Source of the DNA: a virus
IMG/VR virus record: IMGVR_UViG_3300017971_000108
Coordinates: 1 to 44,175 of that record
Length of the DNA: 44,175 bases
Direction: 5' to 3' (one strand)
Below the pieces are notes generated by a model. It ran no database searches. It saw only the letters and a program-made list of their open reading frames with translations, and was not told where the DNA came from. Shown here piece by piece: positions 14,585 to 22,910 of the stretch. How positions within the stretch are numbered: the stretch's first letter is position 1; each line of letters starts with the position of its first letter. Made by a program: the position numbers and the translations under genes.

Positions 14585-14763
14585 TGGAAGAGAACCCCAC
14601 CGTCAAGGCCGGTTCTCGCTGCCATCGCTGCGGTACGCTCGTCCCTACCCTCTGGACCTACTGTGAACCCTGCCGCAAGGCTATCGCCGTCGAGGACCCT
14701 CACGAGGCCAGGGAAGAGCTGTCATGGCGATGGGAGATCGACGAGAACAGGAGGCGAAGCTGA
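14584..14763 (+). CDS. Small zinc-ribbon protein upstream of RusA
   Basis: The protein has 59 aa. The ATG at 14584 overlaps the preceding stop. SRCHRCGTLVPTLWTYCEPC has CxxC and CxxC pairs (about 13-16 and 27-30), so a zinc ribbon is expected, followed by an acidic/basic helix (DPHEAREELSWRWEIDENRR). The stop overlaps the RusA start (TGATG). Confidence 0.65.
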   Translation: MEENPTVKAGSRCHRCGTLVPTLWTYCEPCRKAIAVEDPHEAREELSWRWEIDENRRRS

Positions 14764-15242
14764 TGCTGACATTCATGGACGGCGCGAATCTGAACGGACA
14801 CGTCGGCGCGATCTTCTTCGTGCGCGGCATCCCCAAGACCAAGGGATCGTTCCGCACCTTCAAAAGCGGTGGCGTCCGGCCCGACAACCCCGACTCGATC
14901 GAATGGCAGGAGCGCATCTCCCGCGAGGCGTCTGTGAACTGGCCGCCGCTCGAGCCGAGCAAGGGACCGATCGCCGTGAAATTCACGTTCTTCTTCAAGC
15001 GCCCGAAGTCGCACTACGGCACGGGCCGCAATGAAGGGACGCTCAAGAAGTCGGCCCCGCCGTACCCGATCTCGAAGGGCCGCAATGATCTGGACAAGCT
15101 CGTGCGCTGTGCCCTGGACGCCATGACCGAGATCGTCTACGAGGACGACGCCCAGGTGTGCAAGCTCGGGGAAACCGATAAGGTGTTCACCGACGACACT
15201 CAACCCCTCTCGGGGGTCCTCGTCGGGATCCGCACTCTCTAG
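14763..15242 (+). CDS. rusA: RusA-like Holliday-junction resolvase
   Basis: The protein has 159 aa. The ATG at 14763 overlaps the previous stop. The opening FFVRGIPKTKGSFRTF and the catalytic block KGRNDLDKLVRCALDAMT followed by VYEDDAQVCKL are the RusA family signature, with the D-x-D-K and E-D-D acidic residues that bind magnesium and the nearby lysines. The enzyme cuts four-way junctions and resolves recombination or replication intermediates before packaging. It closes the plus-strand cassette, ahead of a bidirectional terminator, and complements the leftward nuclease and annealing genes. Confidence 0.88.
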   Translation: MLTFMDGANLNGHVGAIFFVRGIPKTKGSFRTFKSGGVRPDNPDSIEWQERISREASVNWPPLEPSKGPIAVKFTFFFKRPKSHYGTGRNEGTLKKSAPPYPISKGRNDLDKLVRCALDAMTEIVYEDDAQVCKLGETDKVFTDDTQPLSGVLVGIRTL

Positions 15243-15296
15243 CGTCGTATCGCCACCTGGAACATATCGTTAACCCCATCTGATGTGGAGCGGGAC

Positions 15297-15330
15297 AAAA
15301 AGCCCCCCGGACCAGGCCGGGGGGTTTTTA
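15297..15330. terminator. Bidirectional Rho-independent terminator
   Basis: AAAAAG, stem CCCCCCGG (15303-15310), a 6-base loop, stem CCGGGGGG (15317-15324), then TTTTT. The A-tract on one side and the T-tract on the other allow termination in both directions. It sits between the convergent RusA and decoration-like genes. Confidence 0.92.
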
Positions 15331-15345
15331 CTGTCTGAGAAGAGA

Positions 15346-15813
15346 TCAACTCGGGTCGATGTACCCGATGAAGATTTCGGCGTCCAGCTCCGCGAAGTCG
15401 TCGGAGCCGAGCGTGTAGGCGATGGTGGTCGCCGCAGCGCAGACGTGGCCCTCGGGCACGTAGTCGCCACCGCTCTCGTCCACCTTCAACAGAGCGCCCA
15501 CGGTCGCAGAGCCATCTGCCAGGGTCGGCAGGATGGTGCCAGTGGCGGCCACGGAGAGGCCGTCAATGAAGCCGTCCTCGTCGCCGCCGCTCACGCCCAC
15601 GTCGATCGTCTTGGTGCCGCCCGTCGCCTCGGCGGTGTTCACCTTGACGAACGCGCCGATGATGATCGAGCCAGCGGGGATGATGAGCGTCGTGTCGTTC
15701 GACGTGGCAGCCGCCACGATCGGAGCGCGAACGCTTTTGTATACGGGGAAGAAAAGACCGGCGAGGTTTTTCTTCCACTCGCGGAATCCGGTGAGTTTCG
15801 GGTTCAGATCCAT
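15346..15813 (-). CDS. Virion decoration-like protein
   Basis: The protein has 155 aa and starts at 15813 behind GGAGGG. The N-terminal part is short and basic (PKLTGFREWKKNLAGLFF). The remainder is beta-rich with Gly/Thr/Ala repeats (TTLIIPAGSIIIGAFVKVNT, TIDVGVSGGDEDGFIDGLSV, then AELDAEIFIGYIDPS). This resembles phage surface proteins with a jelly-roll or Ig-like fold. It is the last gene of the leftward decoration/fibre group. Confidence 0.5.
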   Translation of the reverse strand: MDLNPKLTGFREWKKNLAGLFFPVYKSVRAPIVAAATSNDTTLIIPAGSIIIGAFVKVNTAEATGGTKTIDVGVSGGDEDGFIDGLSVAATGTILPTLADGSATVGALLKVDESGGDYVPEGHVCAAATTIAYTLGSDDFAELDAEIFIGYIDPS

Positions 15814-15844
15814 TTTGTCCCTCCAATGGACTGTTGGTTGACGT

Positions 15845-16423
15845 TCAGCTTCCGACGCCCGCTACCGTTGCGCCTCCTCTCACCCGCTGCGACCCATAGC
15901 AGCGGTGTACCCATTCGACGGCCATGTTCATTCGCATCAGGTCGTCGGGGTTTCGCTCCTGGTAGATGTGCGTTTGCCCGAAGTGAGCAAACCGGAAAAT
16001 GCTGTGGAGCTCCATCGCCCACCAGTATGGGAGCGAGGGTTGCATCTGGATCTTGACCAGGCCCGCGCCGGGGAAGAACACGATCGGCCGGTGGTCGTCG
16101 TCGACGGGGCCGATAACGAGGTAAATCTTGTCGACCGGGATCGGCCTCGGCGGTTCCTCGAGCACATACACTTCGTTGAAGGCCGACCAGGCCACCAGGT
16201 AGATCGAGCGCAATCGGCCGGCCCACTCGTCCACCGTCGTCTGAGGCGTCTCTACGGTCGCGTGAACGCTCGGGAAGTTGGGCAGTCTCGTTACCGGGGG
16301 GTTGGGCTCGAGGCGCGTGAGGGCCTTCCTGCGTCGATGCTGGACCCACATATAGACCGTCCCTGCGACGATGGCTCCGAGACACGCCCACCCGAGCCAG
16401 TCGAGAGAGGCCGCAAGGGTCAC
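15845..16423 (-). CDS. Membrane-anchored protein in the fibre region, unknown
   Basis: The protein has 192 aa. The GTG at 16423 overlaps the upstream stop (GTGA). A single N-terminal membrane segment (LGWACLGAIVAGTVYMWV, about 10-27) is followed by RRRKALTR, predicting N-out, C-in topology. A soluble domain with IPVDKIYLVIGPVDDDHRPI and a late helical part, RFAHFGQTHIYQERNPDDLM, follows. No catalytic family is recognised. Confidence 0.55.
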   Translation of the reverse strand: MTLAASLDWLGWACLGAIVAGTVYMWVQHRRRKALTRLEPNPPVTRLPNFPSVHATVETPQTTVDEWAGRLRSIYLVAWSAFNEVYVLEEPPRPIPVDKIYLVIGPVDDDHRPIVFFPGAGLVKIQMQPSLPYWWAMELHSIFRFAHFGQTHIYQERNPDDLMRMNMAVEWVHRCYGSQRVRGGATVAGVGS

Positions 16424-16962
16424 GACACGAAATTCCTCAACGCGACGGCGAACTCCCGCGCCGTGCCTTCCGGGTTCGCCGTGCGCCAGTTGTCGAGCGC
16501 CGCTGTGACCTGGTCCTGGTGCTCGGCAGGAGTGACCGCGATGAGGCCGTCACGGACCTTGTCCCATACCTCCTCTTTGATCGGGTCGTCGGGCCGCATG
16601 TCCTTCATGGCGGCGGGCAGCGAGTCGTAGTCGTCCGGGTCGATGGTGTTGATGGCGTAGACCACGATCTGCGGGTGAGCTTCCACATCTGCAATGATCG
16701 TGTGATCGCAGTTATAGCCGGTGAGCTGATGCGGTGGGTACTTCGGCGGTACTGCACGAGAGTAGCCATGAACCGGCGGCTGAAGCCCTTCAGTTGTTAC
16801 CGTCCGGGTCTGCTCTACGCCGGTAAACTTCTGACGCTGGAGGTCATTCCCCCTTCTGTAGAAGTCTACCGGATCGCCGTCAGCCCAGGCAGAGTATTCA
16901 TGTGGAAACTCATCCATCGGCTCCAGGTCGTAGGTTGCGAAGATTGCGATTTCACAGAGCAT
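16420..16962 (-). CDS. Unrecognised protein next to the tail fibre gene
   Basis: The protein has 180 aa and starts at 16962 after GAGGTGAAAG. The N-terminus is beta-rich and aromatic (MLCEIAIFATYDLEPMDEFP). A C-terminal helical section (IKEEVWDKVRDGLIAVTPAE, then QVTAALDNWRTANPEG) follows. Its place directly after a large fibre gene is where chaperones or fibre-associated proteins are often found, but there is no sequence proof. Confidence 0.5.
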   Translation of the reverse strand: MLCEIAIFATYDLEPMDEFPHEYSAWADGDPVDFYRRGNDLQRQKFTGVEQTRTVTTEGLQPPVHGYSRAVPPKYPPHQLTGYNCDHTIIADVEAHPQIVVYAINTIDPDDYDSLPAAMKDMRPDDPIKEEVWDKVRDGLIAVTPAEHQDQVTAALDNWRTANPEGTAREFAVALRNFVS

Positions 16963-16970
16963 CTTTCACC

Positions 16971-19481
16971 TCACAGTTTGAAGGGCATTTGCGGATCGTA
17001 GGGCCAAAACTCAGCAGACGGGATAGCTCCACCACTTCCCTCTAAGGTTGAAAGCTTCCATCCTGTCTCGGTGGTAAAACCGGCTGAGTTGCTAGATCCC
17101 TCAGAAGTGCCATTCACAAAAAATTCGACGGATGTTCCATTTACCATGAGCATGACATCATCACCGTCAGAAACCGTTCCGGATCCCATGCTAATCAAAA
17201 AGTTGGGAGCACCATCAACTATGTTGTAGACATAGGCCGCCCCCGACGAGGCTGTTTGCATCATCATGTAGTTGGTAGCATCCTGGATGCGGAAGAACAT
17301 TCGCGTTCCCGATACGCTTACAGTCCCTGTTTGATGATCTCGCCAAACAATCACGCAGTCCGAAGGGCAATCTCCAATATCGTCGACTTGTGGGCAGATA
17401 GCGTGGTCAACCGCCACGCCGAGGGCAGGATAGGGGTGCGTCGTCAATTCGATGTCGTTGGTGGCGAGGTTGTGACTAACATTTCCTTGCGCGACATTAT
17501 TGTTTCCATCGTTTGTTACTGTTCCGCTCACAGCTAAGATGTTGTTGTAATACAACGCAACCTCGGACCCTTCGGCCACTATCACAAAATCTATCCATGT
17601 GCCATCCAGCGCCGCTAGGTTGATCGAACCAACGGTTTGTAAGTCACCATCAACAATGTTTCTCAGATAGACATAGCCGTTTGACCACATTTCGGCATAG
17701 AACCGATTACTGCCGTCAGTGTACCGACCCTCGAAATATGTTTTCTGTCCAAGCTCCATTGTGTAGCCGAACCTCATCTCGAAGTCAGCCTCACAATCAA
17801 ATTGAGTCGGACTCGCCGGAGTACTCTCCGAATCCGTCACCTCCGCGAAGTCCCGATCCCACTTCGAGGACAGGTCGAGGAGAGCGATGCGGCGGTAGCA
17901 ATTCAGCAGGTTGTAGTTGCTGATCGCCGGAAATTGATTGACTCCGATCTCGGCGGCATCATGCGGGAGGCCAAACTTCCAACTCTTGCCGGTGTCGAAG
18001 TCGAGATAGTGATAGCCGTGCGTGTCACTCCTCTGCATCACGATGAAGGATCGTTGGGTATTACCCGCGAAATTATCAACCATGCTGTTGCCATAAGAAT
18101 TATGGCAAATAACTGGAACCCCAAAACGGTAATTAGCACCAATGACGGCTCCGCTCGTCGCGTTGTCAAAGCCAACTCGATGAGTGGTGTTGCCTGCGCT
18201 GAAAGAGTCCAACGTGGCGAGCATGGCATCGGTGGCATCAATGTCGAGTGCAGAACCATCTGTATCGGTCCAGCTAATCCTCGGATCGTCGCTCGCCGGC
18301 GGCTCTGAAACAGCAAGTATCAGACCGTTCCCTTTTGGATTAGACTCGCAGATGATGACCGTTCCGTCGGTCACGTTGCTCTCGTAGTGTGCTCCTCCGG
18401 TTTGACCCTCGAGCCAGTCGTTCGTCGCCTCCCCACAAAACTCATCGTCGATGTAGACCTTGTGGCTGTCGTCGACAAACTCCAAGCGCACCCGATACCG
18501 TTCGGTATCGGTCAGGAAACCGGACGTCTTGGCTGTCAGGATCTTCTGAGGCGTGCCACCCTCTCGTTTGTAGAGCTCGACCTGGCCGCCCGTGCCGCAA
18601 TAGAGGTAGTAGTGGTTGGAACCGTTTTGATAGCGATATTTCGGGGTGACGTACTTCCCTGTTTCGTAGGTGAAGTGACACTCGAGAAACCCGTTCGCGG
18701 GGCAATCAAAAGTCCGCGTGGTTTGTACGGGCGGGAGGTCTCCACCTCCCATGTCGCCGCACCAAATCGTTCCTTGAGTGTCTTTGCCCACATTGATCCG
18801 AGCACCCCCGTCCTTCGTCAGCCGCCAGTGGGGACGGTGGGCCATCATCGGGTAGTCGGTCTCTTGGCCGACCGGGCGGGGCTTCTCGTCGGGCTGGTCG
18901 CCGAGGATTACTTGGGCGTTGCGAAAATAGGTGTAGTCGCCAACGTCCGCGCTACCGGGTCCATTCACCACACGAATTTCCGTAGCCCAACCTTTAGCGT
19001 CTCCACCAATGCGTATTTTCGTCCATTCGGTTGTGGAAAGATTACTAACGTCCTGAACCCCGCCACCCCCTATCGAGCCGGGGCCACTAAGAACTTCGGC
19101 ATCTCCGGCTTGATATGCGCCATCAATTTTGAGTCCAACCGATGTTGAATCCTCGGTGCCTTTCAAAACCTCCACAACATAGGAAATACGACCAGCCCAT
19201 TCGGGAAACCAGTTATTCAGGTATTGCCAACACCATGAACTGGCCCCACCCGACTCAACCTTGAATTTCCCGCTGCCTTCGTCAGTCACGGTACAGTTGT
19301 TGTGCGTCCAGTAGCTCGTGTTTGTCCAGTCGTCAGCCGCCTTGAGCAGATTCTCGGAGCCGATCTGGTCGTAGTCGAACTCGTCGAGGAAGGTGGCATA
19401 CTTCTCGATCCCCGGCCCACCGAGTAGGCCGCCGAGATGAAGAGCTGCCGCGGAGTGCCGCACTCTCGAGCTGCGTACCAT
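16971..19481 (-). CDS. Tail fibre or spike with repeated lectin-like domains
   Basis: The protein has 836 aa and starts at 19481. It contains at least three repeats of a concanavalin/LamG-like sandwich, seen in recurring blocks such as FLECHFTYETGKYVTPKYRY, then YRVRLEFVDDSHKVYIDDEF; FEMRFGYTMELGQKTYFEGR, then WIDFVIVAEGSEVALYYNN; and TRMFFRIQDATNYMMMQTAS, then DVMLMVNGTSVEFFVNGTSE. Such modules bind glycans, so host-receptor recognition is the likely role. From about 17.0 to 18.4 kb the DNA is clearly richer in A and T than its neighbours, which suggests exchange with another phage. Confidence 0.65.
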   Translation of the reverse strand: MVRSSRVRHSAAALHLGGLLGGPGIEKYATFLDEFDYDQIGSENLLKAADDWTNTSYWTHNNCTVTDEGSGKFKVESGGASSWCWQYLNNWFPEWAGRISYVVEVLKGTEDSTSVGLKIDGAYQAGDAEVLSGPGSIGGGGVQDVSNLSTTEWTKIRIGGDAKGWATEIRVVNGPGSADVGDYTYFRNAQVILGDQPDEKPRPVGQETDYPMMAHRPHWRLTKDGGARINVGKDTQGTIWCGDMGGGDLPPVQTTRTFDCPANGFLECHFTYETGKYVTPKYRYQNGSNHYYLYCGTGGQVELYKREGGTPQKILTAKTSGFLTDTERYRVRLEFVDDSHKVYIDDEFCGEATNDWLEGQTGGAHYESNVTDGTVIICESNPKGNGLILAVSEPPASDDPRISWTDTDGSALDIDATDAMLATLDSFSAGNTTHRVGFDNATSGAVIGANYRFGVPVICHNSYGNSMVDNFAGNTQRSFIVMQRSDTHGYHYLDFDTGKSWKFGLPHDAAEIGVNQFPAISNYNLLNCYRRIALLDLSSKWDRDFAEVTDSESTPASPTQFDCEADFEMRFGYTMELGQKTYFEGRYTDGSNRFYAEMWSNGYVYLRNIVDGDLQTVGSINLAALDGTWIDFVIVAEGSEVALYYNNILAVSGTVTNDGNNNVAQGNVSHNLATNDIELTTHPYPALGVAVDHAICPQVDDIGDCPSDCVIVWRDHQTGTVSVSGTRMFFRIQDATNYMMMQTASSGAAYVYNIVDGAPNFLISMGSGTVSDGDDVMLMVNGTSVEFFVNGTSEGSSNSAGFTTETGWKLSTLEGSGGAIPSAEFWPYDPQMPFKL

Positions 19482-19491
19482 GACAGCCCCC

Positions 19492-19842
19492 CTACGTGCG
19501 GATCGACATGGGCGTGATGACCTTCGCGCCGCTTTGGTTCACGGACGCGCCAGCGTCCGTTTCCGCATTGACGCGGACACGCCGTTGCCGCACCAGGGTT
19601 TCGAGGCCGTCCGCGACGCCGGCCGAAGCCGACACGCTGAACTTCACCTCGGTCCCGTCCACCGTCACGTCGTAGAAATCCGCGTCATCGTCATCGACGC
19701 TCATCGGATCTGCCGACGCCTGGAGTTGGAGTTTGGTGGTGGTGGCGGTCATGGTGGGTGCGATGCAACTGACGATGGCCTCGAGGCCGAACCAGATGGA
19801 GTTGCTCGCGCTCTCGCCGTCAGGAATAGTCCACTCGCTCAT
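19492..19842 (-). CDS. Small virion-associated protein, decoration-like
   Basis: The protein has 116 aa and starts at 19842 after AGGAGGACC. It is beta-rich (TTTKLQLQASADPMSVDDDD, then DFYDVTVDGTEVKFSVSASA) and ends TPMSIRT. It is the first gene of the leftward surface-protein group, after the terminator at 19879-19904. Decoration or fibre-base function is plausible, not proven. Confidence 0.5.
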   Translation of the reverse strand: MSEWTIPDGESASNSIWFGLEAIVSCIAPTMTATTTKLQLQASADPMSVDDDDADFYDVTVDGTEVKFSVSASAGVADGLETLVRQRRVRVNAETDAGASVNQSGAKVITPMSIRT

Positions 19843-19878
19843 CGCTTGGTCCTCCTGGTGCTACGAGCATACCACACG

Positions 19879-19904
19879 AAAAAGCGGGGACCGCAGCCCC
19901 CGCC
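19879..19904 (-). terminator. Rho-independent terminator after the exonuclease gene
   Basis: On the minus strand GCGGGG, a short loop, CCCCGC and then TTTTT form a 6-bp GC stem with a T-tract. It closes the recombination operon, whose last stop is at 19929, and separates it from the surface-protein group. Confidence 0.85.
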
Positions 19905-19928
19905 ATTATCTCGTTCATTGAAGCAGAA

Positions 19929-20564
19929 TCATCCTGCGAGCTGCGCCTCCCACAGAATCGGGTCCGGGTGGCGCATGGTCAACACTCGATCCGCGTCCTT
20001 TGGCGACATCAGGATGCCGTGCTCCCGGACCTGGTCGAACAGGTTGACCGTGAGCCTCACGTCCTCGAGGCAGTAGTCCACCACCGCGCCGATCTCGCCG
20101 CGCTGCCACTGGACAGGAGCGTGAGCGCCGTGGCCGGTCTTTTTCAGCCCGAGGTTGATCTCGGCGGTGGCGTCCAGGCCGTAGCCGCCGTGGGTTGCCG
20201 GTGCGAAGCTCGTCGGGTCGAGTCCCGCGGCCCGCCACATCTCGGCCAGGAGGTCGTAGCTCCAGGCGTCGATGTCGCGCCGGATCTCGATGCCGAGCGC
20301 GGCCCGGATCGTCTTGTTGTCGAACCCGATGTTGTTGAAGCCGACCAGGAACTCGCGCTCTTCCATGAGCGCGGCGAAGTCCTCGAAGTTGTCCCGCATG
20401 AACGTCCGGTAGCGGTTGGTGACGTAATCGAACGCGCAGATCACGCTGATTCCCATGTTCGCGTGGTCCCGCCACCCGTCACAGTATTCGATCCCCTCGA
20501 GCCGCTCCTCGTTGCGGCCCTGGATCGCCTTCTCGATCTCGATGTCATAAACGAGAGCATCCAC
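19929..20564 (-). CDS. DEDDy-type 3'-5' exonuclease (RNase H-like fold)
   Basis: The protein has 211 aa. The start is the GTG at 20564, with AAAGGAGA seven bases upstream. Motif I is VYDIEI (D and E, about 6-8), motif II FLVGFNNIGFDN (about 72-83), and motif III YCLEDVRLTV (Y-x3-D, about 165-174), the DEDDy arrangement of proofreading-type exonucleases without a polymerase domain. The likely role is trimming of DNA ends or recombination intermediates. It is the last gene of the leftward recombination operon and follows the repeat array at 20662-20706. Confidence 0.8.
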   Translation of the reverse strand: MDALVYDIEIEKAIQGRNEERLEGIEYCDGWRDHANMGISVICAFDYVTNRYRTFMRDNFEDFAALMEEREFLVGFNNIGFDNKTIRAALGIEIRRDIDAWSYDLLAEMWRAAGLDPTSFAPATHGGYGLDATAEINLGLKKTGHGAHAPVQWQRGEIGAVVDYCLEDVRLTVNLFDQVREHGILMSPKDADRVLTMRHPDPILWEAQLAG

Positions 20565-20609
20565 GGAAAATCTCCTTTCGTCGTCGTCGTCGTCCTCTAC
20601 GACTACTAT

Positions 20610-20629
20610 GTAATTCCTTTAGGAATTAC
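20610..20629. repeat. AT-rich 8-bp palindrome near the iteron array
   Basis: GTAATTCC and GGAATTAC flank TTTA as perfect inverted copies, in a patch that is unusually AT-rich for this genome (about 20605-20645). It lies 33 bases from a tandem repeat array. It could be a melting element of an origin or a regulator site for the exonuclease gene downstream. Confidence 0.6.
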
Positions 20630-20661
20630 TAATAATATGTGTAGGACCCGCGAAAACGCCG

Positions 20662-20706
20662 CTTTTCCGCAGCGTTTCCACAGGTTTTCCACAGGGTTTT
20701 CCACAG
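20662..20706. repeat. Four tandem DnaA-box-like repeats, candidate origin
   Basis: Four copies of an 11-bp unit occur in a row on the plus strand: cttttccgcag (20662), cgtttccacag (20673), gttttccacag (20684) and gttttccacag (20696). The spacing is 11, 11 and 12 bases, about one helical turn. The core TTTTCCACA differs from a DnaA box (TTATCCACA) by one base. With the adjacent AT-rich palindrome this has the layout of an iteron-type replication origin. No phage polymerase or initiator is recognised, so recruiting host DnaA would make sense. Confidence 0.65.
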
Positions 20707-20715
20707 GCCAGCCCG

Positions 20716-22239
20716 TTACACCTTCCGACAGACGTTGCAGACGTGGCCCTTCAGCCCGCCCTCGAATTTCACGAACGCCCAAAACGAGCGCAGATGCCCG
20801 CAACGAGCGCATTGCAGCATCCCCTGGTCGTCCGACTCTCGCACCGCGGGCTCGATGCCCTCGCCGGCGCAAAGCTCGCAAACACCACCGTCAGGGCCAT
20901 CGCCGTAGCCCTTACAACCCGAACACTGTGGAAAATCCACCTCTGCGGGCTTCGGCTCCTCGGCGTCGTCGGTTTCTGCCTGGTTTTCTTCAGGGTTTGC
21001 GGGTGTCTCTTCGGGTTCCGAAATACACGGGTTCGTGGACGCATCATCCCACGTCGCAGTCTCAGGGGATTCTGAGGCGATTTCCGGGGGGACCCCTGCC
21101 GCGGCGTCCAAAGCCTTCTCGGCGTCCTCGTCGGTCGTCTCGTCGATCGGCAGTCGCCGCTGATAGCGAGCTTCGTCACGAGCGCGGAGCATCCCCTCGA
21201 TGCTGTTCTCAATCTCCTTGATGCGCTCGTTGAACTCGGCGGTGGTCTGCTTCTTGTCCTCCTTGACGGCGAACAGCAAACGGCAGAGCCGCTCCAGCTC
21301 GTCTTGCCCGCCCGCCGCCTGGACGAACTCGCTCACTTTCTCGTCCACGGCAGCGAACTGCTCTTCTCGTTCCTCGTCCAGCTCGATCGTCGACGTGGTC
21401 GGCTCGATCGGCTCGAGGTCCTCCTCGGCGTCCTGGCTCTCGGTCTGCCAGGCCGGATGGTTTTCCTCGAGGTACGACGAGCTGCCGAAGGTCGAATACC
21501 TGGTGAGCACGTACACCTTTCGGGAGAGCTTCATGCGGGCATGGTGGAAGTAGCCGTAGAGTGGGTTGTACTCGCGCTCGGCCACCTCCTCGATCGTCGC
21601 CGGTTCGACGCCGATGTTATGGTCTCGAAATTCCTTCAACGGCCTGGTGTTGTATCCCGAGATCGCTACCACCTGGTCGTCCTCGTTGCGGTGAACGAGG
21701 GTCGGCACGAACGGACCCTCGTTGCGCTCGGAGCCTTCGCGGTCGATGAGGGTGACGTTGGTGATGTGATCGACCTTGCCCTCGTGCAGAGTGGCGATCG
21801 GCGTCACCATCTTCGCCAGGGCCTCGAGGCCGCCATCCTTGACCGGGTCCGGGCAGAGCCAGGTGGACGAATCGGCATCAGGGTCAGGCTCGAGCGCCGC
21901 CTGGACCTCCTCTTTCGTCGGCGGTCGCGGGTCCGGCTCCGTCCGCTCGAGCGCCACCTGGTAGTTGGAACAATTCAAGATGTCGCCGTGGAGCTCCGAT
22001 GCACGATCGCCCAAATCGGGGTCGGCGGTGGCGATCGCAGAGATGATCTCCACCAGCTCCGGGGCCGGTATGCCGGTGTAGGGCCTCCACACCTGGCCGT
22101 TGGCGGTCGGCACGACCCCCACGACCGGCTCGAGGCCCGCAGCGACCATCAGCGCGGCGAACTCGTTGGTGTACTTCTCGACCACCTTGGAACGCTCGAA
22201 ATCGTTCGTGGCGGCCTTCATTTCCTCGAGGTATGTCAT
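20716..22239 (-). CDS. Large acidic protein with C-terminal zinc fingers, replication-region
   Basis: The protein has 507 aa from the ATG at 22239, with AAAGGAAG upstream. The first 260 residues are globular (KYTNEFAALMVAAGLEPVVG, HARMKLSRKVYVLTRYSTFG). Coiled coil and acidic linkers follow (about 300-430). The C-terminus has three cysteine clusters: CSGCKGYGDGPDGGVCELC, then LQCARCGHLRSF and HVCNVC. The first cluster resembles a DnaJ-type knuckle. No known family was recognised for the globular part. The stop lies beside the iteron-like array, so an initiator or replication-accessory role is possible. Confidence 0.55.
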   Translation of the reverse strand: MTYLEEMKAATNDFERSKVVEKYTNEFAALMVAAGLEPVVGVVPTANGQVWRPYTGIPAPELVEIISAIATADPDLGDRASELHGDILNCSNYQVALERTEPDPRPPTKEEVQAALEPDPDADSSTWLCPDPVKDGGLEALAKMVTPIATLHEGKVDHITNVTLIDREGSERNEGPFVPTLVHRNEDDQVVAISGYNTRPLKEFRDHNIGVEPATIEEVAEREYNPLYGYFHHARMKLSRKVYVLTRYSTFGSSSYLEENHPAWQTESQDAEEDLEPIEPTTSTIELDEEREEQFAAVDEKVSEFVQAAGGQDELERLCRLLFAVKEDKKQTTAEFNERIKEIENSIEGMLRARDEARYQRRLPIDETTDEDAEKALDAAAGVPPEIASESPETATWDDASTNPCISEPEETPANPEENQAETDDAEEPKPAEVDFPQCSGCKGYGDGPDGGVCELCAGEGIEPAVRESDDQGMLQCARCGHLRSFWAFVKFEGGLKGHVCNVCRKV

Positions 22240-22257
22240 GGGCACTCTTCCTTTCTG

Positions 22258-22908
22258 TTAGCTGAACGATTGATCTTCCTGCTGCCAAGCGCGAATACCG
22301 ACCTCCTCCGGGTCGAACTTGATACCGCCACGGGCGAGCGATACCGCCTTCTGTGCTTGAAAGGCTACCAGCTCGGCGGGCACCTTGTCGTCGATGATCG
22401 CCTGGCACAAGAGCTTGATGTCCACCAGCTCGGCCTTCCAGGTCTTGCGCCCCACCGTTTTGCCGAAGCTCCCTCGAGCGACGTTCGACGGCGCGGGCGG
22501 TGCGACCTCCTTGATTGCCGGTTCTTCTGGCGGGGCCTGGCCCGCCGCCTCGGCCTCTTTGGCGGCCCGTCGCCGCTCGGCCTCCTCGGCTGCGATGCGC
22601 TTCTTCTCGGCCTCGGCCGCCCGGATCTGCTCGAGCTTCCAGTCTGCGACCCTCCGCTTGAGATGATCGAGGGCGTTGTCCAGAGACTTGAGGATCGGGT
22701 TGTAGGTGTCCTGGATCTTGGTGAGCGCCTGGCGGTGCTCTTCGCCCTCGGCCTTTCTCACGGCGTCGATTTCCCTTCGGAGATCGCTGATCGCCTTCCC
22801 GAGATCGGCCACCTGGCCCTCGTTGGCCTCGCTCACCTTCGCAACCATGCCCGCGGCGTTGCAGAAGTCGAGCGCCTCACCTTCATAGTTTCGTTGCGGT
22901 GCTCCCAT
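22258..22908 (-). CDS. Coiled-coil protein of the recombination operon
   Basis: The protein has 216 aa. The ATG at 22908 has GGAG close upstream; a GTG at 22914 would overlap the upstream stop. A long coiled coil covers about residues 30-125 (QVADLGKAISDLRREIDAVR, then EAEKKRIAAEEAERRRAAKE). A short C-terminal domain follows (ELVDIKLLCQAIIDDKVPAE) that ends IKFDPEEVGIRAWQQEDQSF. Proteins of this build accompany phage nuclease/annealing pairs, though their function is unsettled; a DNA-end or single-strand binding scaffold is possible. Confidence 0.55.
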   Translation of the reverse strand: MGAPQRNYEGEALDFCNAAGMVAKVSEANEGQVADLGKAISDLRREIDAVRKAEGEEHRQALTKIQDTYNPILKSLDNALDHLKRRVADWKLEQIRAAEAEKKRIAAEEAERRRAAKEAEAAGQAPPEEPAIKEVAPPAPSNVARGSFGKTVGRKTWKAELVDIKLLCQAIIDDKVPAELVAFQAQKAVSLARGGIKFDPEEVGIRAWQQEDQSFS

Positions 22909-22910
22909 GT

